64,000 nt of DNA from Streptomyces varsoviensis (GCF_000718635.1 NZ_JOBF01000029.1:26451-90450); one strand, 5' to 3'. Shown: positions 1-8,926, counted from the stretch's first letter. Numbers and translations: made by a program. The notes: generated from the letters alone by a model not told the origin.

Positions 1-168
1 GGCGGTCAGGTCGCCGGTGATCCGGCGCAGCGCGGTGAGCGAGGCGGACAGCCCGTGGCCGCCGCCGAGGGCGACGACCTTGGGCTGGGCGCCGCGCGTA
101 CCCCGGCGCGCACGGCTGACCGGGACGAACTTGCGTACGCGGCCCGTGCGCGGCATGCGGACGGTCAT
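1..168 (-). CDS. yvcK: YvcK/CuvA-like gluconeogenesis factor, N-terminal part only
   Basis: Only the first 56 codons are in the window; the gene continues past the left edge. After a short basic leader it shows the glycine-rich loop [10 protein letters not shown], the signature of the CofD/YvcK fold that binds a phosphate or UDP-sugar ligand. Known family role: YvcK/CuvA proteins link central carbon metabolism to cell-envelope synthesis. The ATG at 168 overlaps the rapZ stop codon (ATGA), so the two are translationally coupled; uvrC-rapZ-yvcK (normally followed by whiA) is a standard actinobacterial operon. The assignment rests on the loop plus the gene order. Confidence 0.9.
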   Translation of the reverse strand, partial: MTVRMPRTGRVRKFVPVSRARRGTRGAQPKVVALGGGHGLSASLTALRRITGDLTA

Positions 169-1097
169 TCGCGCCCCATGTCGCGGTGGACGACCACGGT
201 CTCGACGCCCTCGGAGGCGAGGCGCTGGGCCAGCCGCTCGGACATGGCGACGCTGCGGTGCTTTCCGCCCGTGCAGCCCACCGCGATGGTCACGTAGCGC
301 TTGCCCTCGCGGCGGTAGCCGGCGGCGATGAGCTGGAGCAGTTCGGCGTAGCGGTCGAGGAACTCCTTGGCGCCGGGCTGGTTGAAGACATAGCTCGACA
401 CCTCCTCGTTGAGGCCGGTGAAGGGCCGCAGCTCCGGGACCCAGTGCGGGTTCGGCAGGAAGCGGCAGTCCACGACGAGGTCGGCGTCGACCGGGAGCCC
501 GTACTTGTAGCCGAACGACATGACGGTGGCCCGCAGCTCCGGCTCCTCCTCGCCCGCGAACTGGGCGTCCATCTTGGCGCGCAGCTCGTGGACGTTGAGG
601 CTGGAGGTGTCGATGACCAGGTCGGCGTCGCCGCGCAGCTCGCGCAGCAGGTCGCGCTCGGCCGCGATGCCGTCGACGATGCGGCCGGGCCCCTGGAGGG
701 GGTGCGGCCGGCGGACCGATTCGAAGCGGCGGACCAGCGCCTCGTCGGACGCCTCCAGGAAGATCACCCGCCGCTTGACGTGCTTGGCCGCCAGGGCGGC
801 GAGCGATTCGCGGAGGTTGTCGAAGAAGCCCCGGCCGCGTACGTCCACGACCACGGCGATACGGGCCACGTTGCCCTGCGAGCGGGCGCCGAGGTCCACC
901 ATGGTGGGGATCAGGGCGGGCGGCAGGTTGTCGACGACGAACCAGCCGAGGTCCTCCAGGCACTTCGCGGCGGTGCTGCGGCCCGCCCCCGACATGCCGG
1001 AGATGATCACCAGCTCGGGGATGGCCGCCGTCTCGCCGCCCGGCTCCGCCGTCGTCGCCGTACTCACCTGTGCTCCGTCTCCGTGGTTCTCATTCAT
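165..1097 (-). CDS. rapZ: RapZ-family RNase adapter / P-loop ATPase
   Basis: The 310-residue protein has a Walker A motif GMSGAGRS at residues 34-41 and the C-terminal motif GCTGGKHRS, typical of the RapZ (YvcJ) family. In E. coli RapZ senses glucosamine-6-phosphate and presents the GlmZ small RNA to RNase E; the actinobacterial target is not established, so the name gives family rather than proven role. The first 28 residues are a low-complexity extension before the P-loop domain. Its ATG overlaps the uvrC stop and its stop overlaps the yvcK start, both as ATGA, so expression should follow the uvrC promoter. Confidence 0.93.
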   Translation of the reverse strand: MNENHGDGAQVSTATTAEPGGETAAIPELVIISGMSGAGRSTAAKCLEDLGWFVVDNLPPALIPTMVDLGARSQGNVARIAVVVDVRGRGFFDNLRESLAALAAKHVKRRVIFLEASDEALVRRFESVRRPHPLQGPGRIVDGIAAERDLLRELRGDADLVIDTSSLNVHELRAKMDAQFAGEEEPELRATVMSFGYKYGLPVDADLVVDCRFLPNPHWVPELRPFTGLNEEVSSYVFNQPGAKEFLDRYAELLQLIAAGYRREGKRYVTIAVGCTGGKHRSVAMSERLAQRLASEGVETVVVHRDMGRE

Positions 1098-3304
1098 CCC
1101 TCGTGCCCCCGTTCCGACGAGGACGCGGCGGGTGCGGCCGCCTCCTCATCCTCAATGATCTCTCCTGTCGCGGTATTCACCGCAGGGGCGGCCGGAGCCG
1201 CCTTGGCGAGGGCCGCGGCGACCATCTCGGCGGTCTTGCGGCCGATACCGGGCACCTCGCAGATCTGCTCGACCGTCGCGGCGCGCAGCCGCTTGACGGA
1301 ACCGAAGTGCTTGATCAGCGCCTGCTTGCGGGTGTCGCCGAGACCGGCCACCGCGTCCAGCGGCCCGGCCTTGATGGCCTTGGCGCGCTTGCTGCGCTGA
1401 TAGGTGATGGCGAAACGGTGCGCCTCGTCCCGGACGCGCTGGAGGAGGTAGAGCCCCTCGCTGGTGCGCGGCAGGACGACCGGGTCGTCCTCGTCCGGCA
1501 GCCAGACCTCCTCCAGCCGCTTCGCGAGCCCGCAGACGGCGACATCGTCGATGCCCAGCTCATCCAGGGCCCGCTTGGCGGCGGCCACCTGCGGCTGCCC
1601 GCCGTCGACCACGACGAGCTGCGGCGGGTACGCGAACCGCTTGGGGCGCCCGTCGTCGTCGAGTGGCCCGGAGTCCAGCGGGTCGGACTCCAGCGGGCGG
1701 GAGGGGGCGGCGGCGGGGTCGGCGGGGCCGGCGGGGTCGGCAAGTTCGGCCGCCGGGTCCGCCGGGCCGGACGGAGCGGCCGCGCTCGTCGCGCTCCCCG
1801 GGCCGGCCGAGCCGTTCGCGTCCGTGAGGGCGGCGGAATCGGTGAGGGCGGCGGCGTCCACGGCCGCTGTCGCGTCCGGCCCGTCCGCCCACTCCCCCGT
1901 CTTCTGCTTCTCCTGGAGATAGCGGCGGAAGCGGCGCCCGATGACCTCGTGCATGGACCGGACGTCGTCCTGGCCCTCGAACGTCTTGATCTGGAACCGG
2001 CGGTACTCGCTCTTGCGGGCCAGCCCGTCCTCGAAGACGACCATGGAGGCCACCACGTCGTCGCCCTGGAGGTGCGAGATGTCGAAGCACTCGATGCGCA
2101 GCGGCGCGGAGTCCAGGCCGATCGCCTCGGCGATCTCCTCCAGGGCGCGCGAGCGGGTCGTCAGGTCGGAGGCGCGCTTGGTCTTGTGCAGGACGAGCGC
2201 CTGCTGGGCGTTCCGCTGCACCGTGGCCATCAGGTCCTTCTTGTCGCCGCGCTGCGGGATGCGCAGGCTGACGCCGGAGCCCCGGCGCTCGGCGAGCCAC
2301 TGCGCGAGGGGTTCGACCGGGTCCGGGAGGGCCGGTACGAGGACCTCCTTGGGGACCGCGTCCCCCTGCTCCTCGCCGTACAACTGCTGGAGGGCGTGCT
2401 CCACGAGGCCCGCGGTGTCGACGGCCTCGACCTTGTCGGTGACCCAGCCGCGCTGCCCGCGGACCCGGCCGCCGCGCACGTGGAAGATCTGCACGGCGGC
2501 TTCCAGCTCGTCCTCGGCGACGGCGATCAGGTCGGCGTCGGTGGCGTCGGCGAGGACGACGGCGTTCTTCTCCATGGCGCGCTTGAGCGCCTCTATGTCG
2601 TCGCGGAGCCGGGCCGCCTTCTCGTACTCCATCTCCTCGGCGGCCTCGCGCATCCCCGCTTCGAGGCGGCGGATGTACGCGCCGGTGCGCCCGGCCATGA
2701 AGTCGCAGAACTCCTCGGCCAGTTCACGGTGTTCCTCGGGGGTGACCCGGCCGACGCACGGCGCGGAGCACTTGCCGATGTAGCCGAGCAGGCAGGGCCG
2801 GCCGATCTGCGCCGAGCGCTTGAACACCCCGGCGGAGCAGGTCCGTACCGGAAAGACCCGGAGCATCAGGTCGACCGTCTCGCGGATCGCCCACGCGTGC
2901 CCGTACGGCCCGAAGTAGCGCACGCCCTTCTTCTTGGGGCCGCGCATCACCTGGACCCGGGGGAACTCCTCGTTGAGGGTGACGGCGAGGGACGGGTAGC
3001 TCTTGTCGTCGCGGTACTTGACGTTGAACCGCGGGTCGAACTCCTTGATCCACGAATACTCCAACTGGAGCGCCTCGACCTCGGTGGACACGACGGTCCA
3101 CTCGACGGAGGCGGCCGTGGTCACCATGGTCCGGGTACGCGGGTGCAGCCCGGCGAGATCCTGGAAGTACGAGGAGAGCCGCTGACGGAGGCTCTTCGCC
3201 TTCCCTACGTAGATCACCCGGCCGTGCTCGTCACGGAATTTGTAGACCCCGGGCGAGTCGGGGATCTGTCCCGGCTTGGGTCGGTAGCTGCTGGGGTCGG
3301 CCAT
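1094..3304 (-). CDS. uvrC: Excinuclease ABC subunit C
   Basis: UvrC makes both incisions in nucleotide excision repair after UvrA/UvrB load on damage. The protein (736 aa) begins [20 protein letters not shown], then has the GIY-YIG nuclease domain (about residues 15-100, [12 protein letters not shown]), a UVR domain near 220-255 ([16 protein letters not shown]), the RNase H-like nuclease domain and C-terminal helix-hairpin-helix motifs ([27 protein letters not shown]). An Ala/Pro/Asp-rich insertion at about residues 465-550 interrupts the RNase H-like half and is probably a disordered linker. Start chosen at 3304 because a -10 box (TAGGGT) sits exactly 7 bp upstream, giving a leaderless transcript; an in-frame upstream extension lacks family similarity. 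Confidence 0.96.
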   Translation of the reverse strand: MADPSSYRPKPGQIPDSPGVYKFRDEHGRVIYVGKAKSLRQRLSSYFQDLAGLHPRTRTMVTTAASVEWTVVSTEVEALQLEYSWIKEFDPRFNVKYRDDKSYPSLAVTLNEEFPRVQVMRGPKKKGVRYFGPYGHAWAIRETVDLMLRVFPVRTCSAGVFKRSAQIGRPCLLGYIGKCSAPCVGRVTPEEHRELAEEFCDFMAGRTGAYIRRLEAGMREAAEEMEYEKAARLRDDIEALKRAMEKNAVVLADATDADLIAVAEDELEAAVQIFHVRGGRVRGQRGWVTDKVEAVDTAGLVEHALQQLYGEEQGDAVPKEVLVPALPDPVEPLAQWLAERRGSGVSLRIPQRGDKKDLMATVQRNAQQALVLHKTKRASDLTTRSRALEEIAEAIGLDSAPLRIECFDISHLQGDDVVASMVVFEDGLARKSEYRRFQIKTFEGQDDVRSMHEVIGRRFRRYLQEKQKTGEWADGPDATAAVDAAALTDSAALTDANGSAGPGSATSAAAPSGPADPAAELADPAGPADPAAAPSRPLESDPLDSGPLDDDGRPKRFAYPPQLVVVDGGQPQVAAAKRALDELGIDDVAVCGLAKRLEEVWLPDEDDPVVLPRTSEGLYLLQRVRDEAHRFAITYQRSKRAKAIKAGPLDAVAGLGDTRKQALIKHFGSVKRLRAATVEQICEVPGIGRKTAEMVAAALAKAAPAAPAVNTATGEIIEDEEAAAPAASSSERGHEG

Positions 3305-3311
3305 GCCAGAC

Positions 3312-3334
3312 ACCCTACTTGCGGCCAGTGACAC
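3312..3334 (-). promoter_or_regulatory. PafBC-like DNA-damage promoter of uvrC (imperfect)
   Basis: On the minus strand GTGTCACTG is followed by 8 bp and TAGGGT, then 7 bp and the uvrC ATG. The upstream element matches the consensus TTGTCRGTG at 7 of 9 positions with the TGTCA core intact and the spacing to the -10 exact. The -10 position predicts a leaderless mRNA. Weaker than the copies before uvrB, the SNF2 helicase and the WGR gene. Confidence 0.6.
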
Positions 3335-3723
3335 TTCCGTCGCCCAGCAGTACCGACTTCGGGCCCGGGCCCGCTCCCACCGGCTCCACGCCTTGCCCGC
3401 GACGTATTCGCCGACGGTACGGGCCGCCCTGCGCGGGCGCTCGCCCGGGACTGCGAAGCAAGGAGGCTTCGTCGCGCTCGTACGAACCGGGGCGAGAGCC
3501 GCCCCGCCCATCCGCCCCGCCCATCCGTACCGGCCCGGCCGAGCGTCCCCGCCGGGGCCAGGCCGTCCCCGAGGCCACGGGCCGCCCTAGGGGTACGCCC
3601 GGGGCCCCGGGCATCGCCCGCATCGGGCCGCCCCCGCCGGGCACAGGCCCGTCCGTGGCTCGCTCGCGGGTCGTCCGTACCGGCCCCGGCCGGGGTCGCC
3701 CAGCCGGGGCGGTGGGGCCGTCG
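3335..3723. other. Intergenic region, about 390 bp, no gene seen
   Basis: This GC-rich stretch lies between the uvrC promoter and the 3' end of the membrane-anchored protein gene, both on the minus strand. Open frames exist on both strands, but they are Arg/Pro/Gly-rich with no ribosome binding site or recognisable domain, as expected from composition alone. Several short CCGGGGC/GCCCCGG inverted repeats could end transcription of the 3724-4683 gene, but none stands out. Confidence 0.5.
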
Positions 3724-4683
3724 TCAGGCGCGTCGTCGGCGCTTGGCGGCTACTACGGAGAGGCCGAGGGCGACCACGGCGGCTCCGCCCGTGGCGAGGG
3801 AGGTGGCGGTCAGGAGGCCGTCGTTGCCGTGGCCGGTCGTCGCGGCCTGGGCGACGGACGGGGCGCCGGCGGCCGCCGCGGAGTCGGCCTTGGCGTCGTA
3901 GCCGCCGGCCAGGCCCTTCTTGGCGTACTCGGAGCCGGGCAGCTTGTCGCCGTACGCCTTGTGCACCCGCGCCTGGTAGGCCGCGACGCTGATCCCCCGC
4001 GCGCCCACGGCGCGCTCGGCGTCGGCGTCCAGGGGCAGTACCCGGTCGCCGCGCTGCACGTACCAGGCGTCGATCTGCGGCTCTCGGAAGACGGTCCCGC
4101 CGCTCGCCTTCTCGGCGCCGGCCGCGACGTAGCGCGTCTCGTCGTCGCCGGTGGCGATGTTGACCACCTTGTACGAGCCGCCTTGCCGGACGGCCCACAC
4201 CGACGCCTTGCGCCCGTCGGCGGAGACGGCCTTGGTGGCAAGGAAGTCGAGCTTGGCCACGGGGGCCTTCGCCTTGCCCGCCACGAACTCCGGGGCGAGC
4301 GTGTAGACGGGCACGGTCGCGCCCTCGACCCTGGCGGCCGGGGCGCCCCCGGCCGCCTTGGCCTTCGCGCCGCCGGCCGCGCTGTCGCGGGCGAAGAAGC
4401 GGGAGAGCGTGTCGAGCGTGGCGGGGGCGGTGGCCGCCCGGTGGGCCTCGGCGACCGCGGAGGCGGCCGGGGCGGCGGGCGGGGCAGGCGTCTCGGCGGC
4501 GTGGGCGGCCGGGGCGAAGCCCAGGAGCAGACCGGCGAGCGCGCCGCCGGCGGCGGCCGCGCGGACCGTGTTCTTCTTGACGTTCTTCTTGGCGCGGCCC
4601 GTGGCGCCGGTGTGCCGCGCCCCGCCCGTACCGTCCGGGGCGCCCGTACGGCCCGTGGCGCTGGTGTGGTTCGTCGCGGTCAT
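3724..4683 (-). CDS. Secreted protein with C-terminal membrane anchor, unknown function
   Basis: I do not recognise a family. The 319-residue product has a basic N-terminus, a hydrophobic signal segment ending in an AHA-type cleavage site near residue 55, an Ala-rich region, a folded-looking core (WAVRQGGSYKVVNI and AWYVQRGDRVLPLD segments), a C-terminal transmembrane helix and the positive tail AKRRRRA, so it is probably exported and held by its C-terminus. Start set at the ATG at 4683, 4 bp after the stop of the peptidase gene; the frame stays open upstream but overlaps the peptidase. The tight spacing implies co-expression, and it could be a substrate, inhibitor or partner of the peptidase, which is inference only. 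Confidence 0.7.
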   Translation of the reverse strand: MTATNHTSATGRTGAPDGTGGARHTGATGRAKKNVKKNTVRAAAAGGALAGLLLGFAPAAHAAETPAPPAAPAASAVAEAHRAATAPATLDTLSRFFARDSAAGGAKAKAAGGAPAARVEGATVPVYTLAPEFVAGKAKAPVAKLDFLATKAVSADGRKASVWAVRQGGSYKVVNIATGDDETRYVAAGAEKASGGTVFREPQIDAWYVQRGDRVLPLDADAERAVGARGISVAAYQARVHKAYGDKLPGSEYAKKGLAGGYDAKADSAAAAGAPSVAQAATTGHGNDGLLTATSLATGGAAVVALGLSVVAAKRRRRA

Positions 4684-4687
4684 GACC

Positions 4688-5443
4688 TCACGCTCCGATC
4701 CCGTAGAGCGAGTGGGTCCAGGAGAATTCTTGATTGCTGACATACCAGTCGTGCGAGGCCCAGTTGTAGCGGTTGTTGGAGGGCCACGGGTCGCCCCAGG
4801 AGACCTGGTTGTCGCGGGAGTTGTCGTAGCCGTACAGCACATGCATGTGCCCGCCGCCGGAGGACCATTCGATGCGGGTCTCGATCGGCCGGCCGGCGCT
4901 GATCTCATTCTGCACGGTCGGGTAGCGCAGCCATCCGGTCACATAATTGCCGGAGTTGATGCCCGCCCACCGCAGGGCGTTCTGCACATTGGCGAGGTTG
5001 GCCTGGTTGTTGGGGCAGGCGGTGTCCTGGCGGCGGTTGAAGGCCGCGTTGCAGAACTGGTTCTGGCTGTAGTTCCTGCCGAAGTACGCGGCGATGGTGT
5101 CGCCGGAGGCCGCCCAGCACCAGTTGCTCTTCTGCTGGGCCTGCATGGTGATGTTGAGCTTCTTGGCGCCGGGCACGGCCTGGAGGCCGGCGCGCCGACC
5201 GCTCGTGGCCTGGACCGACGCGGCGCTCGTTCCGGCGCTCTGTGCTGCGCTCTGGGTGAAGCTCGATGCGGCATCGGACGCGGCGCTCGACGCGGCGCTG
5301 CCGGTCGGCGCGGCCGTGGCGCTCGCGGCGGTCGCCGTCGTCACGGCGGTACCGGCCAGCAGCGCCGAGGCTATGAAGCCGGCTATCGGCAGCCGTCTGC
5401 CGCGTGCGCGGCTCTTCTGCGAGGGTGCGGGTGCACGGGTCAT
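4688..5443 (-). CDS. Secreted papain-like cysteine peptidase (C39/C70-like)
   Basis: The 251-residue protein has an Arg-rich N-terminus, a signal peptide (about residues 18-42), a Ser/Ala-rich spacer and a papain-like catalytic domain. The nucleophile lies in KSNWCWAASGDTIAAYF, the catalytic His in GGGHMHVLYGYDN, and an Asp in SWGDPWPSNN may complete the triad. The QxxxxWCWAA pattern is typical of the small papain-like peptidases grouped with C39/AvrRpt2-type enzymes. The start at 5443 is followed directly by the signal peptide and preceded by GGAGG; more upstream in-frame codons encode no signal. First gene of a two-gene operon, divergent from an HTH regulator. Confidence 0.82.
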   Translation of the reverse strand: MTRAPAPSQKSRARGRRLPIAGFIASALLAGTAVTTATAASATAAPTGSAASSAASDAASSFTQSAAQSAGTSAASVQATSGRRAGLQAVPGAKKLNITMQAQQKSNWCWAASGDTIAAYFGRNYSQNQFCNAAFNRRQDTACPNNQANLANVQNALRWAGINSGNYVTGWLRYPTVQNEISAGRPIETRIEWSSGGGHMHVLYGYDNSRDNQVSWGDPWPSNNRYNWASHDWYVSNQEFSWTHSLYGIGA

Positions 5444-5559
5444 TGCGTTCCTCCCGAGCTGGGGGGGTTGGTGTGGAGGAGCGCGTCCGGACGCTGGTGA
5501 GGAGCATCCGCGTGTTGTCGGGGGCCGGTCAACAGGATTCAATGCGGGTGATGCGGAGG

Positions 5560-5588
5560 TGTGAACGGCGGGAACCGGATGTGAACGG
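5560..5588 (+). repeat. Direct repeat TGTGAACGG x2
   Basis: TGTGAACGG occurs at 5560-5568 and again at 5580-5588, exactly 20 bp apart, about two helical turns. The same TGTGAA half-site recurs at 5647 inside an inverted repeat. The position, between a divergent peptidase operon and an HTH regulator, suggests regulator binding. Confidence 0.6.
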
Positions 5589-5615
5589 ACCACATCTGTC
5601 AGCCAGGAACACAAC

Positions 5616-5634
5616 GGTCTCAGCCGATGAGACC
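5616..5634. promoter_or_regulatory. Inverted repeat GGTCTCA-N5-TGAGACC
   Basis: Perfect 7-bp arms (5616-5622 and 5628-5634) flank GCCGA. It sits in the 231-bp divergent region between the cysteine peptidase and HTH genes and is a candidate operator; binding protein unknown. Confidence 0.55.
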
Positions 5635-5646
5635 TGCCACACTGGT

Positions 5647-5660
5647 TGTGAAAATTCACA
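5647..5660. promoter_or_regulatory. Inverted repeat TGTGAA-AA-TTCACA
   Basis: Perfect 6-bp arms around AA, 15 bp upstream of the GTG start of the HTH gene and overlapping where its transcript should begin. With the TGTGAACGG repeats at 5560 and 5580 it forms a set of TGTGAA half-sites, which fits autoregulation by the neighbouring regulator (inference). Confidence 0.6.
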
Positions 5661-5674
5661 GAGGGGCGGAAACC

Positions 5675-6619
5675 GTGCACATCACCTCACGGACGAAGCC
5701 GACCGAGGCCGACCTCGCGCAGACGCTGCGCACCGGGCCCTTCGACCTCGCCCTCCGCACCGCACTGGCCGCCCGCGGCCTCGCCCTGCACCGGGTGCAG
5801 CACCGGCTCGCGCAGCGCGGCATCAAGGTCGGGGTGACGAGCCTCAGTTACTGGCAGCAGGGCGCCCGACGCCCGACGCGCCCGGAGTCGCTGCGCGCCG
5901 TACGGGCCCTGGAAGAGATCCTGGAGCTCCCCGCGCGGGCTCTGACCCGGCTGCTGGAGCCGGCCGTACGCGCCGTCGACCACGAGCGGCCCCCGGGCCG
6001 TACGTACCGCTCGCTGATGGACGAGCCGCGCCCCCTGGAGCGGCTTCTCAGCGAACTCGAAGCCCCCTCGGACGGCGGCCTGCACACCCTCTGCCACATG
6101 GAACGGGTCCGCATAGGGGGCGGGCGCGAGCTGCTGGGCCGGGACTCGCACCACGTGGTGCGCGCGCACCGGGACGGCGTGGACCGCTATGTGGCCATTC
6201 ATCACGGCGACCCCGGCTGCGACCCCGGCAAGGTGGCGGTGCGGGCGGCGGAGAACTGCCGGCTGGGGCGCGTGCGGTGGCACGCGGAGACCGGCGTGGT
6301 CGTCTGCGAGCTGCTTTTCGACACCCGGCTGCGGACCGGTGACACCTATGTCTTCGCCTATGGCTTCGAGGATGGTACGGGCGGCCCGAGCACCGAGTAC
6401 GTGCGCGGGTTCGGCTTCGGGGGCGCCCAGTACGTTCTCCAGGTGCGGTTCGACGCGGCGGCCCTGCCGGTGCGCTGCCGCCGCTTCGCCCAGGCCACGG
6501 CGGGCGCGCCGCGCGGCAGGCTGCAGGACCTGACGCTCGCCGGGCGCCACCGCGGGGTGCATCTGGTCGAGCAGAGCGTACGGCCGGGGATTCTGGGCAT
6601 CGGCTGGGACTGGAACTGA
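5675..6619 (+). CDS. Helix-turn-helix (XRE-like) regulatory protein
   Basis: The first 90 residues contain an XRE-type helix-turn-helix (LALRTALAARGLALHRVQHR, then SLSYWQQGARRPTRPESLRA), followed by about 220 residues with no motif I can name. Start assigned to the GTG at 5675 because GAGGGGCGGA lies 4-5 bp upstream; an ATG at 5627 overlaps the inverted repeat and has no ribosome binding site. It diverges from the cysteine-peptidase operon, and the shared region carries three repeat elements, so it probably controls itself and/or that operon. The C-terminal part is polar and may sense a ligand or partner. Confidence 0.75.
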   Translation: MHITSRTKPTEADLAQTLRTGPFDLALRTALAARGLALHRVQHRLAQRGIKVGVTSLSYWQQGARRPTRPESLRAVRALEEILELPARALTRLLEPAVRAVDHERPPGRTYRSLMDEPRPLERLLSELEAPSDGGLHTLCHMERVRIGGGRELLGRDSHHVVRAHRDGVDRYVAIHHGDPGCDPGKVAVRAAENCRLGRVRWHAETGVVVCELLFDTRLRTGDTYVFAYGFEDGTGGPSTEYVRGFGFGGAQYVLQVRFDAAALPVRCRRFAQATAGAPRGRLQDLTLAGRHRGVHLVEQSVRPGILGIGWDWN

Positions 6620-6669
6620 GGGCGGTACGGGCGGCACCTATAGGGTGCGTCGGCGCCGCCCCACGCGTC

Positions 6670-6781
6670 CGTACGTCCCCGGGTGGGGCGAAAAAATTCG
6701 TACGGCCCCGGGTAGGGCAAAAACTCTTAGGCCCCCCGGGTGAGCCAAAAACTCGTACGCCCCCGGGTGGGCCAAAAAGGG
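6670..6781. repeat. Four-copy 28-bp direct repeat array
   Basis: Four degenerate tandem units start at 6670, 6699, 6726 and 6754. Each has CGTACG (CTTAGG in unit 3), then CCCCGGGTGGG-like sequence, then a short A-run (minus strand: T-run followed by GGC and ACCCGGGG). It fills most of the 175 bp between the convergent HTH and GNAT genes. Each unit has a CCCGGG palindrome, and on the minus strand T-runs precede G/C blocks, so it is not a classical terminator although it may act as a barrier. Units are contiguous, so it is not a CRISPR. Confidence 0.75.
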
Positions 6782-6794
6782 GCGGCCGAGGCGG

Positions 6795-7928
6795 TCAGAA
6801 GCGCTTGACGAGGCTGACCGCGCGGTCGCCGACGGTGAAGCCGAGGCTCTGGTACAGGCCGAGGGCGCCGGAGGGGTTCTCCGCGTCGACGTCGAGCACG
6901 GCCTTGTCCAGCCCCTCGGCCCGCAGCAAGCGCAGCACGTGGGCGAGCAGGGTGCGCGCCAGCCCCTCCCCCCGCGCCTCCCGCCGTACGCCGACGGCCG
7001 TGACGTAACCGAACGGGAAGCCGCGCAGCGGCCACTCGTCCTTGGCCACGTCGACGAGGCAGAAGCCGACGACGCGCTCGTCGTCGGGAGCACTGGGCGC
7101 ATCGGGAGCACTGGGCGCATCGGGCGTGCGGGGCTCGTCCTCGGCGCCCGGGATGTCCGGGGTGGCAGAGGTGACGGCGAGTACGGACAGGTCCGCGCGA
7201 GACGCTTCGAGGCGGTCGGAGGCGGCCCATTCGGCGGCCGTCGCCGGCTGGGAGCCCCAGTGGTCCCGGAAGGCGTCGTTGTACGCGTCACGGGCCCGCT
7301 CCTGCCACATCGGCCCGTACGGCACCAGTCGCACCCCGGGCGCGGCGGGCGCCTCGGCGACGGGGTCGGCGAGGTCGCGTTCCAGCTCCAGCCACCACCG
7401 GGCACGGTCGTAGCCGCGCGCTTCGAGGAGCTTGATCGTGTCGGTGGCCGCCTCGTTCGCGCCGGTGGCGAGCCAGCCGGGCAGGGTGGCGTCGCAGGCC
7501 GCGAAGTGCTGTAGCCCGCGGGCCTCCTGCCAGGACAGCAGCGCGCTGCCGATGCCCTCGCCGCGGCGGTCCGGGGCCACCGTGCCGTCGAGCTCGACCC
7601 ATACGATCGTCTCGGGGCTCTTCGGGGCCGCGGCCGACCCGTAGGCGACCGCGCGTCCGGCGGCGTCCACGGCGATCACGGTGTCGTGCTCGGGCGCGAA
7701 GTTCTCCCCCTTGAACTCCTCCTCCAGTTCGTCCCTCGTCACCAGCCAGCGCGGATGGTCGACCGCGCCGGCGGCCCGCTTCAGGTCGAGGATCGGGCCG
7801 ATGTCGTCGGCGGTGGCGGGCCGCCAGGTGAGGCCGTCACCGGCCGTGGGCAGCGCGATGGACGACGGAGCGGTCACCCGGTCGCGCAGCGGACGGAGCT
7901 CGGGGTCATGCTGGGGCGTCCCGCTCAT
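6795..7928 (-). CDS. Tandem GNAT-domain N-acetyltransferase
   Basis: The 377-residue protein has two GNAT folds. Each carries an acetyl-CoA pyrophosphate-binding loop: VAPDRRGEGIGSALLSW around residue 117 and VRREARGEGLARTLLAH around residue 320. The inter-domain region holds a short Ala-Pro-Asp-Ser repeat from a 15-bp tandem duplication (around 7085-7125). Double-GNAT proteins include mycothiol synthase MshD, but the MshD match is not clear enough to name it, so the substrate is unknown. ATG at 7928 has GAGAGGAA upstream. Transcribed alone, convergent with the HTH gene across the repeat array. Confidence 0.85.
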   Translation of the reverse strand: MSGTPQHDPELRPLRDRVTAPSSIALPTAGDGLTWRPATADDIGPILDLKRAAGAVDHPRWLVTRDELEEEFKGENFAPEHDTVIAVDAAGRAVAYGSAAAPKSPETIVWVELDGTVAPDRRGEGIGSALLSWQEARGLQHFAACDATLPGWLATGANEAATDTIKLLEARGYDRARWWLELERDLADPVAEAPAAPGVRLVPYGPMWQERARDAYNDAFRDHWGSQPATAAEWAASDRLEASRADLSVLAVTSATPDIPGAEDEPRTPDAPSAPDAPSAPDDERVVGFCLVDVAKDEWPLRGFPFGYVTAVGVRREARGEGLARTLLAHVLRLLRAEGLDKAVLDVDAENPSGALGLYQSLGFTVGDRAVSLVKRF

Positions 7929-8243
7929 GGGGGTTCCTCTCTGCTGCGGCAGGGCGGCCGGCAGGCGGTGGCCACGTCCCGGGACCCGGGTGCGCTCTTG
8001 ACCCGCCCTGTGCTGACAGGGCGTCAGCCCATGCGGAACGTTCGGTCCACGCCGCGTTCAGTCCACGCCGTATTCGGTCCGCACCGACTGCCGATCCGAG
8101 CGTAGCGAGTCACAACGATGACAAAAACTGATTATTGGGGTGCTGATGGGCGCGTACGGAACCGGCCTCGCCCCCGCCTCCCGGCCACGCCCTCCGCCAC
8201 AAACCGATCCGTTCCGGTCCATGTCGAACCGACTCCGATCCGC
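7929..8243. other. Intergenic region, 315 bp, no gene seen
   Basis: Lies between the GNAT start and the Rieske 3' end, both on the minus strand. It should hold the GNAT promoter. A locally AT-rich patch at about 8113-8143 (ACAATGATG, ACTGATTATTGGGG) is the only compositional feature; no hairpin terminator or coding frame convinced me. Confidence 0.5.
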
Positions 8244-8666
8244 TCAGGCGTCCGGCCCCGCCACGAGCTTCCCGCCCTCCGTCTTGACCGGTACGGCAGG
8301 CAGCGGCGCGTCCGCCGGGCCGCGCAGGACCTTCCCGGTCTCGGCGTCGAACTGGCTGCCGTGGCACGGGCAGTTGATCTTTCCGTCCTCGATCTTGTCG
8401 ACGACGCAGCCGGCGTGCGTGCAGACCGCGCTGAACGCCTTGTACTGGCCCTTGGCCGGCTGCGCCACGACCACCCGCTTCTCGCGGTAGATCTTCGCGC
8501 CGCCCACCGGCACCGCGGACGCCGCGCCGAGGTCGACCGGCGCCGTGGGCGTGGCCGGCGCCTTCGCCCCGGTCTTGCCCGAGCACGCCGCTACCCCGAA
8601 CCCGGCGGCCCCGGCCAGGGCGGCTCCCCGCAGCACGGTTCGGCGGGCGGGCGGCTGGCTGCTCAT
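8244..8666 (-). CDS. Rieske [2Fe-2S] lipoprotein with Tat-type signal
   Basis: A small exported electron-transfer protein of 140 residues. The N-terminus has the twin-arginine motif RRTVLRG and a hydrophobic stretch ending in a lipobox (VAAC, Cys28), so it is probably a Tat-exported lipoprotein folded with its cluster before export. Rieske ligands are present: Cys82/His84 in CTHAGC and Cys99/His102 in CPCHGS, with Cys87 and Cys101 placed for the usual disulfide. No oxidoreductase partner adjoins it; the redox partner is unknown. The ATG at 8666 has GGAG at proper distance. Confidence 0.93.
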   Translation of the reverse strand: MSSQPPARRTVLRGAALAGAAGFGVAACSGKTGAKAPATPTAPVDLGAASAVPVGGAKIYREKRVVVAQPAKGQYKAFSAVCTHAGCVVDKIEDGKINCPCHGSQFDAETGKVLRGPADAPLPAVPVKTEGGKLVAGPDA

Positions 8667-8926
8667 GAGTGCTCCACGGGGCGGCTGAGGCGGTTCGCTG
8701 GCTCCCCGACGATACCGTCACAGATCATTCCGCTTCGGTCGGCCCACCCCGAAGAAACCCGTCCGGCCAGGAAAAAGAGGCGATGGGCCGACCCGCTCGC
8801 GCCCTAGGTGTGATGGGATGCGCCGGGGCCCGCGGCAGCGGGGCGGGCGGTCCGGCCCGCCCCACCGCGCCACGCGCCCGCGGCGCCGGGAGAACCCGGC
8901 TCAGGGATCAGGAAAGGAACGCCCTC

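Noticed and set aside
1070..3331. Open frame antisense to uvrC
   Set aside because: Composition shadow without start signal; uvrC is certain on the other strand.
3315..3644. Small protein gene upstream of uvrC
   Set aside because: Frame is Arg/Gly/Pro-rich, lacks a ribosome binding site and covers the uvrC promoter.
6670..6781. Repeat array as a CRISPR
   Set aside because: Units are contiguous with no unique spacers of constant length, and no cas gene is near.
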